From Alkalimarinus coralli (GTDB taxonomy: Bacteria > Pseudomonadota > Gammaproteobacteria > Pseudomonadales > Oleiphilaceae): 64,000 bases of DNA. The position numbers and the translations under genes were made by a program. Numbering within the stretch: position 1 is the stretch's first letter; every line of letters begins with the position of its first letter. This document shows, in pieces, positions 17,521 through 28,044 of the stretch. The stretch spans positions 4,404,001 to 4,468,000 of the forward strand of contig NZ_CP096016.1 of assembly GCF_023650515.1 (NCBI RefSeq). The letters run 5' to 3'. Below the pieces are notes generated by a model, which was given only the letters and a program-made list of their open reading frames with translations, did no database searches and was not told the DNA's origin.

Positions 17521-17854
17521 CGTCGTCTGCCTCTAACTGATATGCGGGCGACATTTGCTCAGCTTCATCGTTGATGCCGTTATTGTTTGACCCATTGTGA
17601 TAAGTACCTTGGCCACTTCGAATAATCGACTTGATAGCTGGCACAGACTTTTTAGGCGCAACAAATAGCTCTAGGTCGAGCACGCGGGCCAAAGCAATCA
17701 AACTGGACATTCTTAAATCAACGCCGCCAGACTCGATTTTCGAAATATGGCTTTGAGGCACACCCGAGCGAGCACTTAACTCTCTCTGGCTAAGCCCCTT
17801 TCGCCCCCGAGCGTCTCGAAGACTTTCTATTATCTGCTCTGTGACATAGCTCAT
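17513..17854 (-). CDS. HipB-like XRE antitoxin (module 1)
   Basis: A 113-residue protein with an XRE HTH at residues about 8-62 (RGRKGLSQRELSARSGVPQSHISKIE). The start MSYVTEQ at 17854 is chosen over the longer upstream frame because TAAGG lies 9 bases before it and the extension is unlike the family. The acidic tail (EAEQMSPAYQLEADDDD) may contact the kinase. It should repress its own operon and inhibit the HipA encoded next to it. Confidence 0.88.
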   Translation of the reverse strand: MSYVTEQIIESLRDARGRKGLSQRELSARSGVPQSHISKIESGGVDLRMSSLIALARVLDLELFVAPKKSVPAIKSIIRSGQGTYHNGSNNNGINDEAEQMSPAYQLEADDDD

Positions 17855-17908
17855 TTCGATACGCCTTAATGGATTATTTAAGAATAAATATATACAAAAA
17901 CATATCAT

Positions 17909-18180
17909 CCTAATCCCAATATCACAAGACTGATTAGTTATTGCATATCGTTGAGTTTGTATTGATATATAAATATAGATATAAAATAACGCATGCGCTC
18001 ATTTACTGTGGGGCAAATTGGACAATGGGGCAGTAATTAGAATAGCTCTCTTACAAAAAACCGTACCCAGTTTTAAGTTAAATCAACAGCCGCCACACAC
18101 TTTTCCATACCTTTACCCCCATACGCCAAACGGATAGTGGTCCATTTACTGTTTGGCGTCTCGATTTTCTGCACGGGCTA
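17909..18180. other. Intergenic region upstream of hipB module 1
   Basis: An AT-rich stretch with the hipBA promoter. It also holds a 9-bp inverted repeat, ACGCCAAAC (18123-18131) and GTTTGGCGT (18151-18159), with 19 bases between. No gene is seen. The function of the inverted repeat is unknown. Confidence 0.5.
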
Positions 18181-18237
18181 AATCCCACAAAAAAGCCCTG
18201 TCACTTGGTTGTAAGTGCAGGGCTTTTTTGTGGGATT
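18181..18237. terminator. Very long perfect hairpin terminator
   Basis: AATCCCACAAAAAAGCCCTG pairs exactly with CAGGGCTTTTTTGTGGGATT. After one bulged T the stem extends through CACTT/AAGTG to a six-base loop, giving a stem of about 25 bp. The T-run inside the stem makes it a terminator. It lies just past the isomerase gene (minus strand). The length and near-perfection are unusual for a simple terminator. Confidence 0.8.
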
Positions 18238-18276
18238 ACTTAAAAACAGCCTAGCTAGGCTAGCCTTCACCCCACA

Positions 18277-19083
18277 TCACCACCAATATTGACGCTTTAC
18301 GAAAGGTTTGTTCGGGTCTTTGCGGTTTCGAATGTCCATGATGCGCCAGTTCTTACTGATAAGCTGAGCGATTTGATAAAGGGTTTCACGCGCTAGTAAA
18401 GCCCTTGTTGATCCGTTCCAGCTTTTTTGATTGGTAAACTTAATCGCTGCGGTTGCATCGGGTGATCGTGCTTTTAGCTTTTCAGCCATCGCCAATGCTT
18501 CGGCCATGGGGTCTTCAACTACGCGAGTCACCAAGCCATACTCAAGGGCTTTATCTGCGGTAATCGGGTCACCGGTCATGATGAGTTCGTTGGCGACATC
18601 TTGCGAGATCGTGCTTCGAATGGTTTGTAGCCCCGCCATATCGGGAACCATACCCCACTTCGCTTCCATGATGGCAAGCTCCGTGTCAGGGCGTGCATAA
18701 CGCATATCGGCGCCTAGTGCTAAGGTCATCGCCATGCCGTAACTGATACCATGCATGACACAGATAACGGGTACGGGAAGGCGGTGCCAACCAATACAAA
18801 AGCGTTGCGCCATGTTGGTACCAAAAGGGTTTAACTTCCAACCAATTTTAAAAAATTGAATAGGCTGACCCATGATGCTTTTAATGTCTATACCCGAACT
18901 AAAGTGCTCACCCTTGCCTGAGATAATGACAACGCGGATATCACGGTCTTTTTTGATCACTTTTTGCACGTTGACGATGTCGCACATTAAGTCGAAATTA
19001 AACGCGTTGTACTTCTCAGGTCGGTTGAGGATAACGTGTGCGATGCCGTCTTCGACCTTGTAGATAATGTGATTAAATTTCAT
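18277..19083 (-). CDS. Crotonase-superfamily isomerase/hydratase, dienoyl-CoA isomerase-like
   Basis: A 268-residue crotonase-fold enzyme. Oxyanion-hole segments are HFSSGIDIKSI (about 60-70) and HGISYGMAM (111-119). The acidic pair E140 and D148 (IMEAKWGMVPDMAG) is spaced as in delta3,5-delta2,4-dienoyl-CoA isomerase, where the second residue is Asp rather than the Gly of simple hydratases. It follows fadH by 97 bases on the same strand. A dienoyl-CoA isomerase beside a 2,4-dienoyl-CoA reductase would complete breakdown of unsaturated fatty acids. Another isomerase subtype, such as a PaaG-like one, cannot be excluded. Confidence 0.85.
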   Translation of the reverse strand: MKFNHIIYKVEDGIAHVILNRPEKYNAFNFDLMCDIVNVQKVIKKDRDIRVVIISGKGEHFSSGIDIKSIMGQPIQFFKIGWKLNPFGTNMAQRFCIGWHRLPVPVICVMHGISYGMAMTLALGADMRYARPDTELAIMEAKWGMVPDMAGLQTIRSTISQDVANELIMTGDPITADKALEYGLVTRVVEDPMAEALAMAEKLKARSPDATAAIKFTNQKSWNGSTRALLARETLYQIAQLISKNWRIMDIRNRKDPNKPFVKRQYWW

Positions 19084-19180
19084 GACGTCCAGTTCTAGTT
19101 ATTTATTGTTTTAGAGATAGTGCGTTAAGCGTGAGAGCCGAAGCCCTCACAATTTTTTAGTGCTATGCGCTAGCTAGGTA

Positions 19181-21229
<2,049 letters not shown>

Positions 21230-21304
21230 TCATAAGTCGCCTCCCTCGCCGAGGCATCCAGAGGTATACTCGAGAGGGCTTACACTCAACAAAGGAGACG
21301 GCTT

Positions 21305-22321
21305 ATGCAACTTTACTGCGGAATCGATCTTCATAGCAACAATAGCGTTGTATCGTTAATCAACGATAACGATACTATTGTTCAAGAAAAGCGTTTAGAT
21401 AATGATCTCAATGATATCTCTAAACTACTAGCACCCTACCAATCAGACATTTTCGGAATAGTTGTTGAATCGACATACAATTGGTATTGGCTTGTTGATG
21501 GTCTAATGGATGAAGGCTATCCAGTTCATCTAGCTAATACGCTTGCCATTCAACAATACAGCGGATTGAAATACACGAATGATTTAACGGATGCGCGTTA
21601 TTTAGCTCACCTACTAAGATTAGGCATACTTCCTACGGGATATATTTACCCTAAAGCTTTACGTGCTATTCGCGATCTACTAAGGAGAAGGCTCTTGCTG
21701 GTTAAGCAACGAACCGCTCATCACCTTAGTTTACAAAGCATGATTAACCGGCACACAGGTGAGAGGCTTAATGCGAATAAGATAAAACATCTTACAGAAG
21801 CAGAACTGAAAGCTCACTTTTCAACAAGCGCAGCGCAACTAACTGCGTTGACTGAGTGGCATATGATGAAAAAACTCTCTCAGCAAATTACTACGATAGA
21901 AAATTTTGTTCTCAGAGAATGCCAGCAAGGGGAATTGTATTCAATTCTACTTAGTATCCCTGGCGTTGGAAAAATACTGGCGATGACCATTTTGCTTGAG
22001 ACTGGACCAATTGAGCGTTTTCCTCGTGTTGGAAATTATTCATCTTATGCTCGTTGTGTGCCTTCCGATAAGGTCAGCAATGGTAAATCAAAAGGGAAAG
22101 GAAATACGAAGAACGGAAATAGATATTTAGCAATGGCTTTTGTTGAAGCAGCACATTATGCATCTATCTGGAATACTGATATAAAACGAGCCTATCAACG
22201 CAGGCTGAAGAAATCACCAACAATGGTTGCCAAGAAAGCGATAGCCAATAAATTAACGAGAGCGTGTTATCACATGCTCAAGGAGAAAACGATGTTTGAT
22301 ATTAAACTCGCATTTGGTTAA
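21305..22321 (+). CDS. IS110/IS1111-family transposase
   Basis: A 338-residue DEDD recombinase. The N-terminal RuvC-like domain has CGIDLHSNN, the acidic FGIVVESTYNWYW, and the DLTDARYLAHLL pair. The C-terminal Transposase_20 part has SIPGVGKILAMTILLETG and NYSSYARCVPSD with the family's conserved serine. IS110 transposases act with a bridge RNA that pairs donor and target DNA. AAAGGAGAC before the ATG is a strong ribosome site. The gene looks intact. Confidence 0.95.
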   Translation: MQLYCGIDLHSNNSVVSLINDNDTIVQEKRLDNDLNDISKLLAPYQSDIFGIVVESTYNWYWLVDGLMDEGYPVHLANTLAIQQYSGLKYTNDLTDARYLAHLLRLGILPTGYIYPKALRAIRDLLRRRLLLVKQRTAHHLSLQSMINRHTGERLNANKIKHLTEAELKAHFSTSAAQLTALTEWHMMKKLSQQITTIENFVLRECQQGELYSILLSIPGVGKILAMTILLETGPIERFPRVGNYSSYARCVPSDKVSNGKSKGKGNTKNGNRYLAMAFVEAAHYASIWNTDIKRAYQRRLKKSPTMVAKKAIANKLTRACYHMLKEKTMFDIKLAFG

Positions 22322-22702
22322 ACAGCTTTTCAGGCGATGAGATCAAAAGGGGTATGGTTAACCTAGGGCTCTGAATATCCTTCGCCTGAACCTAATTTGG
22401 TTTAATGGAGTGCCCTCTGCATAAGCTCTCCGGAGACTGACTTCGAGTCTTTAACTCTGTACCAATTAGCTATGCAGGGGTACTGATTATTTAATGGGGT
22501 ATGAATATACCAGGGGTAAGCGGCTTTGCGCGTTATGGGGCTCAGCCGTTTAGCCTTGATCCTGATGGGTGACTGAAGCACTTCATTTTGAAGTAGCACA
22601 ACACAACTAAAATCAGGTGTACTTCATGACAGCCAAAACAGTTTATATTTAGGCATGGGTGCCACGACGCGCTTCGTTCAAACTCGTGCTATTGACAAAC
22701 TA
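22322..22702 (+). ncRNA. Probable bridge RNA region of the IS1111-type element
   Basis: About 380 non-coding bases lie between the transposase stop and the right inverted repeat, while the left end has only about 65. In the IS1111 group the bridge RNA comes from the end downstream of the transposase, so this is where it should lie. Several short self-complementary stretches are visible, for example CTCTCCGGAGA around 22427. I did not fold it, so exact RNA limits and guide loops are not assigned. Confidence 0.4.
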
Positions 22703-22749
22703 GCGACTTATGGGTGACCTCTTATGTTTTCAAAAACGTGTATACTAAC

Positions 22750-22788
22750 TTGACTGTGTCAAGATAGCAGTTATTTTGACAGTGTCAA
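22750..22788. promoter_or_regulatory. Twin TetR operators and promoter
   Basis: TTGAC-tgt-GTCAA (22750-22762) and TTGAC-agt-GTCAA (22776-22788) are palindromes 26 bp apart, just before the TetR gene. A likely -10 TATACT is at 22741-22746, so the sites would cover transcription start. The regulator next door is the obvious ligand, giving autorepression. They probably once also controlled fadH on the other side. Confidence 0.72.
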
Positions 22789-22811
22789 GATTAGTTTGGT
22801 ATGGTCAGAGC

Positions 22812-23426
22812 ATGAGAAAGAACATAAATAAAACCTATCACCATCAGAATTTACGTCATACCTTACTAGAAAATGCTGAAAAGCTTTTGAGTGAACGCGG
22901 TATCGACGGGCTGACATTGCGCGAACTGGCTGAGCGTTCGAATGTATCTCGGCAAGCGCCTTATCATCATTTTTCATCTAAACACGCGTTGTTGTGTGCG
23001 GTTGCTGAACGTTCTTTTGATGACTTAAATGACCTGCTTGATCAAGCGGGGATCAATGACGCGACATCCATTCAAGAGCGGCTAAAGGACTATGTCATCG
23101 CTTATGTGCGCTACGCGGCAGAAAACCCCGAGAAGTATGAACTGATGTTTGGCGCGGTCACCTGGCGCAACGAACCATCGGCCGAACTGACTGAAAAAGG
23201 GCATGCGACATTTCGCCGTTATACCCACATTATACGTCAGCTCAAAGAGCACGGTGATATGCCAGACTACTTTGACGAAATCCGCATGTCACAAATCACC
23301 TGGGCAACTCTGCATGGTTTGTGTCGCTTAAAAACAGACGGTGTCTTCGTGAGCCTTGAAGCGGTAGAAGAAATGTCACTGTATGCTGCAGAGATGATTC
23401 TTTCGGTATTGAAAGGCCAGAAATAG
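22812..23426 (+). CDS. TetR/AcrR-family transcriptional regulator
   Basis: A 204-residue TetR protein. The HTH lies at residues about 12-60 (LLENAEKLLSERGIDGLTLRELAERSNVSRQAPYHHFSSKHALLCAV). The ligand-binding half (YAAENPEKYELMFGAVTW) is like regulators with WHG-type C-terminal domains. ATG 22812 is preferred: the earlier TTG at 22776 lies inside an operator. The operators upstream suggest autorepression. It likely controlled the divergent fadH-isomerase operon, making it a fatty-acid-degradation regulator, before the IS110-type insertion. Part of its 3' end is duplicated at 24969-25080. Confidence 0.9.
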   Translation: MRKNINKTYHHQNLRHTLLENAEKLLSERGIDGLTLRELAERSNVSRQAPYHHFSSKHALLCAVAERSFDDLNDLLDQAGINDATSIQERLKDYVIAYVRYAAENPEKYELMFGAVTWRNEPSAELTEKGHATFRRYTHIIRQLKEHGDMPDYFDEIRMSQITWATLHGLCRLKTDGVFVSLEAVEEMSLYAAEMILSVLKGQK

Positions 23427-23470
23427 GGTTGGTAGACGTGGTTAAAAATAAATCGTTACGACCCCTTTAT
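23315..23470 (+). repeat. Direct repeat copy 1 (tetR 3' end and downstream)
   Basis: This 156-base stretch, the last 112 bases of tetR plus 44 beyond, recurs at 24969-25123 with only scattered changes inside the coding part. The two copies flank the Fic gene, as if its insertion duplicated or recombined at this site. Confidence 0.85.
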
Positions 23471-23512
23471 CTTCCGAAAGGTTATGACCCCGAAAAATTA
23501 TTAGAGTCTTGA

Positions 23513-23632
23513 TATGTCGATTGTATCGACACAGAAAAATGTTATGTCGAAAAAATTGAAAAATATCGACATATGAAATTGATATGTCGATCCAATCGAC
23601 ATAAACTGAACCAATAGTTCATTTATGTCGAT
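23513..23632. promoter_or_regulatory. Operator array of ATGTCGAT palindromes before fic
   Basis: Site at 23583-23603: TATGTCGAT-cca-ATCGACATA, a perfect 9-bp-arm palindrome. Site at 23513-23533: the same arms with one mismatch and spacer tgt. Between them are half-sites TATGTCGA (23543-23550) and ATCGACATA (23565-23573). A last half-site TATGTCGAT lies at 23624-23632, 20 bases before the Fic ATG. Six near-identical arms in 120 bases suggest cooperative repression. The Fic protein's own C-terminal winged helix is a plausible binder. Confidence 0.72.
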
Positions 23633-23651
23633 TTAGACTGGAAATTTAAAC

Positions 23652-24755
23652 ATGACCAGGCAAGCAGAGCAGCCTTACAACCAATTACCCACATTGCCAC
23701 CAAATCTAGATTTCATAGAAACTAGATCCGTACTGAAAGCCTGTATTTCTGCACGTGCCGCTGTAGCAGAGTTAAAAAAGGCTGGGGAACTCATACCTAA
23801 CCAAAGCATGCTAATTAACTTACTGCCTTTGTTAGAAGCAAAAGACAGTTCAGAAATTGAAAATATTGTTACAACTACCGATAAGCTTTTTCAGTATGCA
23901 CTAGAGGATAAAGGTGCCGATCATGCAACAAAAGAAGCTTTACGCTACAGAACAGCGTTACACCAAGGCTACATTCAGCTTGAAAGAAAACCGCTTTGCA
24001 CAGCGACTGCTATCGAAGTATGCAGCACGTTAAAGCACGCTGAAATGGAAATTCGTAAAGTGCCGGGGACTTTTATAGGTAATCAGAAGACTGGAGACAT
24101 TATCTATACACCGCCTGCTGGAGAAAACGTTATCCGCGACTTGCTAGCTAACTGGGAGCGCTTTCTTCATGATGACGATGATATAGATCCTCTGATAAAA
24201 ATGGCAGTTAGCCATTATCAATTTGAAGCCATACACCCATTTTATGACGGCAATGGCCGAACCGGTCGTATTTTAAACGTTTTGTACCTTATTGAATGTG
24301 GCCTTTTAACGCTACCTATTTTGTACTTAAGTCGTTTCATCGTTCATAACAAACAAGATTATTATCGCCTGTTGAACCAAGTAACCAACGATCAGAATTG
24401 GGAAGATTGGCTGTTATTTATGCTTAAAGGTGTTGAGCAAACGGCCATATGGACTTGCGATAAAATCACAGCGATTAGAGCTCTTATGGAAAGTACAACC
24501 GATTACATAAAAACACAGCTACCTAAAATATATAGCTACGAGCTTGTTCAGCTTATTTTTGAGCAACCCTATTGTCGTATCAGTAATCTTGTTGAACGTG
24601 ATATTGCAAAACGCCAAACGGCTTCAACGTATTTAAAGCAGTTAGCGGATATTGGTGTGCTGCAAGAACTCGATTCAGGAAAGGAAAAATTATTTGTACA
24701 CCCACGATTGATGACGTTAATGACAAAAGACAGTAATAGTATCAGCGCCTTCTGA
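23652..24755 (+). CDS. Fic-family AMPylase-like protein with C-terminal winged helix
   Basis: A 367-residue Fic protein. The Fic core motif [12 protein letters not shown] (about residues 196-207) has all catalytic and phosphate-binding residues. The N-terminal part has an inhibitory-helix motif S-xxx-E-N in DSSEIENIV (about 60-68), as in self-inhibited class II Fic proteins. The C-terminus (about 290-355, [34 protein letters not shown]) is a winged-helix DNA-binding module. The layout matches SoFic-type proteins. Fic enzymes usually transfer AMP to target hydroxyls; the target here is unknown. It is a lone gene behind an operator array, between two copies of the tetR 3' end. Confidence 0.92.
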   Translation: MTRQAEQPYNQLPTLPPNLDFIETRSVLKACISARAAVAELKKAGELIPNQSMLINLLPLLEAKDSSEIENIVTTTDKLFQYALEDKGADHATKEALRYRTALHQGYIQLERKPLCTATAIEVCSTLKHAEMEIRKVPGTFIGNQKTGDIIYTPPAGENVIRDLLANWERFLHDDDDIDPLIKMAVSHYQFEAIHPFYDGNGRTGRILNVLYLIECGLLTLPILYLSRFIVHNKQDYYRLLNQVTNDQNWEDWLLFMLKGVEQTAIWTCDKITAIRALMESTTDYIKTQLPKIYSYELVQLIFEQPYCRISNLVERDIAKRQTASTYLKQLADIGVLQELDSGKEKLFVHPRLMTLMTKDSNSISAF

Positions 24756-24968
24756 ACGTGAAAAATATTCCCCTAGCCCTCAGCAAAGTAGAACAGATGA
24801 CGAGAGGAAAAGGTCTTAACTAAAATGAGACAGAGTTTCGCTGCCTGACTCATACCTGTTACGAAAAAATGGTCAAACTATGCTTACAAAAATCGTGCTC
24901 GATAAAGCCTTTCAAAACGTCGAATAGACGTCTGAGTATAAGAAATTTTACTCTGACCCCCATAGTTG
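24756..24968. other. Non-coding stretch after fic with dispersed repeat
   Basis: It holds a copy of the dispersed repeat (24870-24916, including the 21 bases TGCTCGATAAAGCCTTTCAAA-1 found exactly at 15748) and then AAATTTTACTCTGACCCCC. The complement of that (GGGGTCAGAGTAAAATTT) resembles sequences near REP/RAYT elements. No gene is seen. Confidence 0.4.
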
Positions 24969-25080
24969 TGGTTTGTGCCGCTTAAAAACAGACGGTGTAT
25001 TCGTGAGCCTTGAAGCAGTAGAAGAAATGTCACTTTATGCTGCAGAGATGATTCTTTCGGTGTTGAAAGGTCAGAAATAG
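24969..25080 (+). pseudogene. Duplicated 3' fragment of the TetR gene
   Basis: These bases match the last 112 bases of the intact tetR (23315-23426), including the stop, with six or so substitutions. Similarity continues about 43 bases past the stop, to 25123. There is no start or DNA-binding part. It is the second arm of a direct repeat around the Fic cassette. Confidence 0.85.
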
Positions 25081-25231
25081 AGTGGGCAGGGTTGGTTAAA
25101 AATAAATCGTTACGACCCCTTTAACTCTTCAGAAAACAGAGTCTAGTGCTCAAGACGGATTAAAATTTTGAGCTTTATCGAGTTTTTCATGGGGCTGTTC
25201 AGTAGGTGCTGCCCTCACGATAGCAAAGAAC

Positions 25232-25544
25232 CTACTCATCTAAGACAGCAACAAACTCACCAACTATACGCATGTTTTCACAATCATCTTCATGAAGAAC
25301 TATATCTTTGAAATTGGGGTCAGTAGAGTTGGGCCTTAATAAAATAACAGAATGCTCCCACTCTCCATCTTCAGTTGCTCTTTTTTCACTCGCATATGTT
25401 TTAACTGTAAATGATGAATTATATTCCTCGTCATTCTTACCATAGTTTTCAACTAGTACTATTTTACCGTTACGTGAGCCACCTAAAGATTCTCTGAATA
25501 TACAAATTGCACCATTTTTGATTCTGCGGTTCATAGACTCCCCA
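25232..25544 (-). pseudogene. Severed C-terminal LexA/S24-like domain of the PLD-helicase gene
   Basis: The frame is open from the IS66 edge. It reads LGESMNRRIKNGAICIFRE and continues for 100 residues after the Met. It contains the S24 peptidase features: serine in G-E-S-M and a lysine in SFTVKTY. Removing the IS66 element and one copy of the 8-bp repeat joins it in frame to the helicase fragment ending HFCCRVL, giving an ancestral protein of about 1135 residues. Alone it has no ribosome site of note, so it is probably not expressed as a working protein. Confidence 0.85.
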
Positions 25545-25552
25545 AGTACTCT
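25545..25552. repeat. IS66 target-site duplication, left copy
   Basis: AGTACTCT directly borders the left IS66 terminus (GTAAGCG...). The same 8 bases follow the right terminus at 28049-28056. IS66 elements make 8-bp duplications. Confidence 0.93.
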
Positions 25553-25635
25553 GTAAGCGATGTTAAATCAGCACCTTTTAATCTTCCAGCGACTACTTGA
25601 AAATTTCTCCTAACCACACACGCGGGAGAAAAGAC

Positions 25636-25965
25636 ATGGAAAACAGCCAACTTGATCAATTAAACACCTACTGGATGCAGCAGGTTACCGCCTGGAAAGC
25701 ATCCGGGCTGCCTCAAACCACATTTTGTAAAAAACATGACCTCATTTACCACCGCTTCATCTATTGGAAACTGAAGTTCGAAGGTACTTCTCAATCGTCA
25801 CCGTCAGTCACTCAAGGTAGCGAATTTGTTAAAGTACTCCCCGGAGGCTTCGGTTTTCAGCAAGCGTCAGGTCTAACAATTAATTTCCCAAATGGGATGA
25901 CTGTTGACGGCCTCTCGGACACTAACTTTGATTTGGTGTGCCAGCTCATTAAGCGTCTATCATGA
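25636..25965 (+). CDS. tnpA: IS66 accessory protein TnpA
   Basis: 109 residues from ATG 25636, which follows GGAG by 7 bases. The longer frame begins earlier without a ribosome site. It contains the IS66 orfA helix-turn-helix-like start (QLNTYWMQQVTAWKASGLPQTTFCKKHDL... YHRFIYWKLK). It is needed for transposition with TnpB and TnpC. The stop overlaps the tnpB start by 4 bases (ATGA). Confidence 0.92.
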   Translation: MENSQLDQLNTYWMQQVTAWKASGLPQTTFCKKHDLIYHRFIYWKLKFEGTSQSSPSVTQGSEFVKVLPGGFGFQQASGLTINFPNGMTVDGLSDTNFDLVCQLIKRLS

Positions 25966-26327
25966 CGCACTACTTTCGCCCCAGTTACGAGATGCCCGCC
26001 ATTTTTCTGTATCGCGATCCCGTTGATTTCCGGAAAAGCATACGAGGGCTTTCAGCACTTGTCGAACAGGAGTTGGCGCATAATCCATTTGACGGTGCGC
26101 TTTATGCGTTTACCAACCGACAGCGCAATAAAATCAAATGCCTTTTCTGGGAGAATAATGGTTTTGTGCTCTATTACAAATCCCTTGCTGAAGAAAAGTT
26201 TCGTTGGCCTCGCCATGGTGAAGACGTCATTTCTCTTTCCGGTCAACAGATTAACTGGCTGCTTGATGGTTATGACATTAGCCTGATGAAAGGGCATAAA
26301 AAACTGCATTATGAATCAGTGTTTTAG
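25962..26327 (+). CDS. tnpB: IS66 accessory protein TnpB
   Basis: A 121-residue IS66 Orf2 protein. It shows the family core IFLYRDPVDFRKSIRGLSALVEQEL, then ALYAFTNRQRNKIKCLFWENNGFVLYYKSLAEEKFRWP. This is not the RNA-guided TnpB nuclease of IS605/IS607; only the name is shared. It overlaps tnpA by 4 bases and precedes tnpC by 35. It looks intact. Confidence 0.96.
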   Translation: MTHYFRPSYEMPAIFLYRDPVDFRKSIRGLSALVEQELAHNPFDGALYAFTNRQRNKIKCLFWENNGFVLYYKSLAEEKFRWPRHGEDVISLSGQQINWLLDGYDISLMKGHKKLHYESVF

Positions 26328-26362
26328 CGTCTTTTTATCGCTCGTATGCTATAATTCGCGCT

Positions 26363-28018
26363 ATGAAAAAGGCGATAAAAACTCAGCAAAATCAACGCAA
26401 TGACGCGGCTCCAACTGTTCAGGAGCTGCTTGCGTTGTTAGCCGAAAAGAATCAAAAAATTGAGGAGCAAGATCGCCAACTCGAAGAAAAAGACACCCTC
26501 CTCAACGCCCAGCAAAAACACCTGGGCGACAAAGAAAAACTCATCAACAAGCAGCAAAAGACTATCCAGCTAATGGAAGAACAATTGCGTCTGGCCACCT
26601 TGAGAAAGTTTGCTGCCAGCAGTGAAAAGATGCCCTGGCAGGGAGACTTCTTCGATGAGGTCGAACTGGAAGAAGCGCTTGTTGAGTTGGAAGATGACGT
26701 TCCCGAAGAAGATCGGGTGATTCCACGTAAGAAAAAGCGAAACCGTGGCTTTTCCGACAAACTCCCCCGTGAGCAGATCTTTCTGCGTCTGTCCGATGAA
26801 GACAAAGCGGATGCTATCAAAACCTTCTTCACTAAAGTGAAAGAAGAGCTGGAGTTTATTCCTGCTCAGTTGAAGGTCCTCGAATTTTGGCAGGAGAAGG
26901 CCGTCTTCGAGGATGATGGCGAGGAATCCATCATCGCGGCCCAACGACCAACTCACCCATTGGGAAAGTGTTTTGCTACCCCTTCTTTACTTGCTCACAT
27001 TGTAACAGCCAAGTATGCCGATGGCTTACCACTGTATCGTACCGAAAACATCTTAAAACGGTATGGTGCCGATGTGAGTCGTACCAATATGGCTAACTGG
27101 GTAATCCGTCTGGAGAATGTATTCAAGCCGTTGATCAACCTGATGCGGGAAGTCCAACTTGAAAGCGATTACCTGCAAGCTGATGAAAGCCGAATACAAG
27201 TACTGAAAGAAAGCGGGAAACCCGCCACCTCTGATAAGTGGATGTGGGTGGTCAGAGGTGGGCCACCCGATACCCCGGTAGTGTTATTTGAATATGATAC
27301 ATCGCGTTCCGGTGACGTGCCTGTTCGACTGTTGGAAGGTTTTTGTGGTTTCCTGCAGACAGATGGTTATGCAGGCTACAACAAAGTGTGCGAAGAAAAT
27401 GACATTATCCGCATTGGTTGCTGGGACCATTGCCGGAGAAAATTTGTTGAAGCTGTTCGTGCAGCGCCCACAAAAAAGAAAGGCGCCAAACGAAGTAAGG
27501 CAGAACAAGCCGTGTTGCAAATACGAAAGCTTTATGCCGTTGAGAAGTCCATAAAAGAGTTGGATGTATCAGAGAAAAATCGTATCCGGCAGGAAAAGAG
27601 TTTACCCTTGCTTGAAGAGTTCAAGCTGTGGCTGAAGCAGAACAAAGGCAAAGTGCTAAAAGACAGCCAAACATACACCGCCATCAATTACTGCTTAAAT
27701 CAATGGGATTATCTAATCGCTTATTGTGAAGATGGTCGTCTTAATATCAGCAATGCATTGGCAGAAAATGCTATCAGACCTTTTGCCGTAGGAAGAAGAG
27801 CCTGGCTTTTTGCCGATACGCCTAAAGGTGCTTGCGCAAGTGCAGCCTGTTACAGCCTGGTAGAAACAGCAAAGGCAAACGGGCTGGAGCCATATGCCTA
27901 CATACGACACGTACTATTGAACATTGCCGATGCTGATACCGTAGAGAAATTAGAAGCACTCTTGCCTTGGAATGTTGACCAGGAGCCTTTTTCAAAAAAT
28001 GTGCCGCAGTATGGTTAG
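26363..28018 (+). CDS. tnpC: IS66 transposase TnpC
   Basis: A 551-residue DDE transposase. The N-terminal coiled coil (residues about 18-85) is rich in Q, K and E. Then comes the region before the catalytic core (FATPSLLAHIVTAKYADGLPLYR), first Asp in YLQADESRIQV, then LQTDGYAGYNKVC with CWDHCRRKF, and the final Glu region NALAENAIRPFAVGRRAWLF. Length suits the family. It probably catalysed the insertion into the helicase gene. Confidence 0.95.
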   Translation: MKKAIKTQQNQRNDAAPTVQELLALLAEKNQKIEEQDRQLEEKDTLLNAQQKHLGDKEKLINKQQKTIQLMEEQLRLATLRKFAASSEKMPWQGDFFDEVELEEALVELEDDVPEEDRVIPRKKKRNRGFSDKLPREQIFLRLSDEDKADAIKTFFTKVKEELEFIPAQLKVLEFWQEKAVFEDDGEESIIAAQRPTHPLGKCFATPSLLAHIVTAKYADGLPLYRTENILKRYGADVSRTNMANWVIRLENVFKPLINLMREVQLESDYLQADESRIQVLKESGKPATSDKWMWVVRGGPPDTPVVLFEYDTSRSGDVPVRLLEGFCGFLQTDGYAGYNKVCEENDIIRIGCWDHCRRKFVEAVRAAPTKKKGAKRSKAEQAVLQIRKLYAVEKSIKELDVSEKNRIRQEKSLPLLEEFKLWLKQNKGKVLKDSQTYTAINYCLNQWDYLIAYCEDGRLNISNALAENAIRPFAVGRRAWLFADTPKGACASAACYSLVETAKANGLEPYAYIRHVLLNIADADTVEKLEALLPWNVDQEPFSKNVPQYG

Positions 28019-28044
28019 GGGTTAGTAGGCGGATTTATTGGCGC

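Larger units (their letters stand above)
21231..22712 (+). mobile_element. IS110-family, IS1111-type insertion sequence
   Basis: CATAAGTCGC at 21231-21240 and its exact complement GCGACTTATG at 22703-22712 bracket the transposase gene and about 380 bases of non-coding DNA. Subterminal inverted repeats and a long non-coding 3' end are marks of the IS1111 group. Real tips probably lie a few bases outside these repeats. The element separates fadH from the TetR gene and its operators. The ends are inferred from one 10-bp repeat pair, so they are approximate. Confidence 0.65.

Noticed and set aside
18123-18159. attC-like site of an integron
   Set aside because: Inverted arms ACGCCAAAC/GTTTGGCGT lack the required R and L box pattern, and no integron integrase is present.
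22402-22599. 65-codon minus-strand frame in the IS110-type element
   Set aside because: It lies in the expected non-coding end of the element and shows no protein-like features.
22750-25123. CRISPR-like array from the repeated motifs near tetR and fic
   Set aside because: Repeats are short palindromes with irregular spacing and no unique spacers of equal length; they are operators and one long duplication.
25962-26327. TnpB as an RNA-guided nuclease ancestor with omega RNA
   Set aside because: This is the IS66 Orf2 protein, which only shares the name; it lacks RuvC motifs and is 121 residues.
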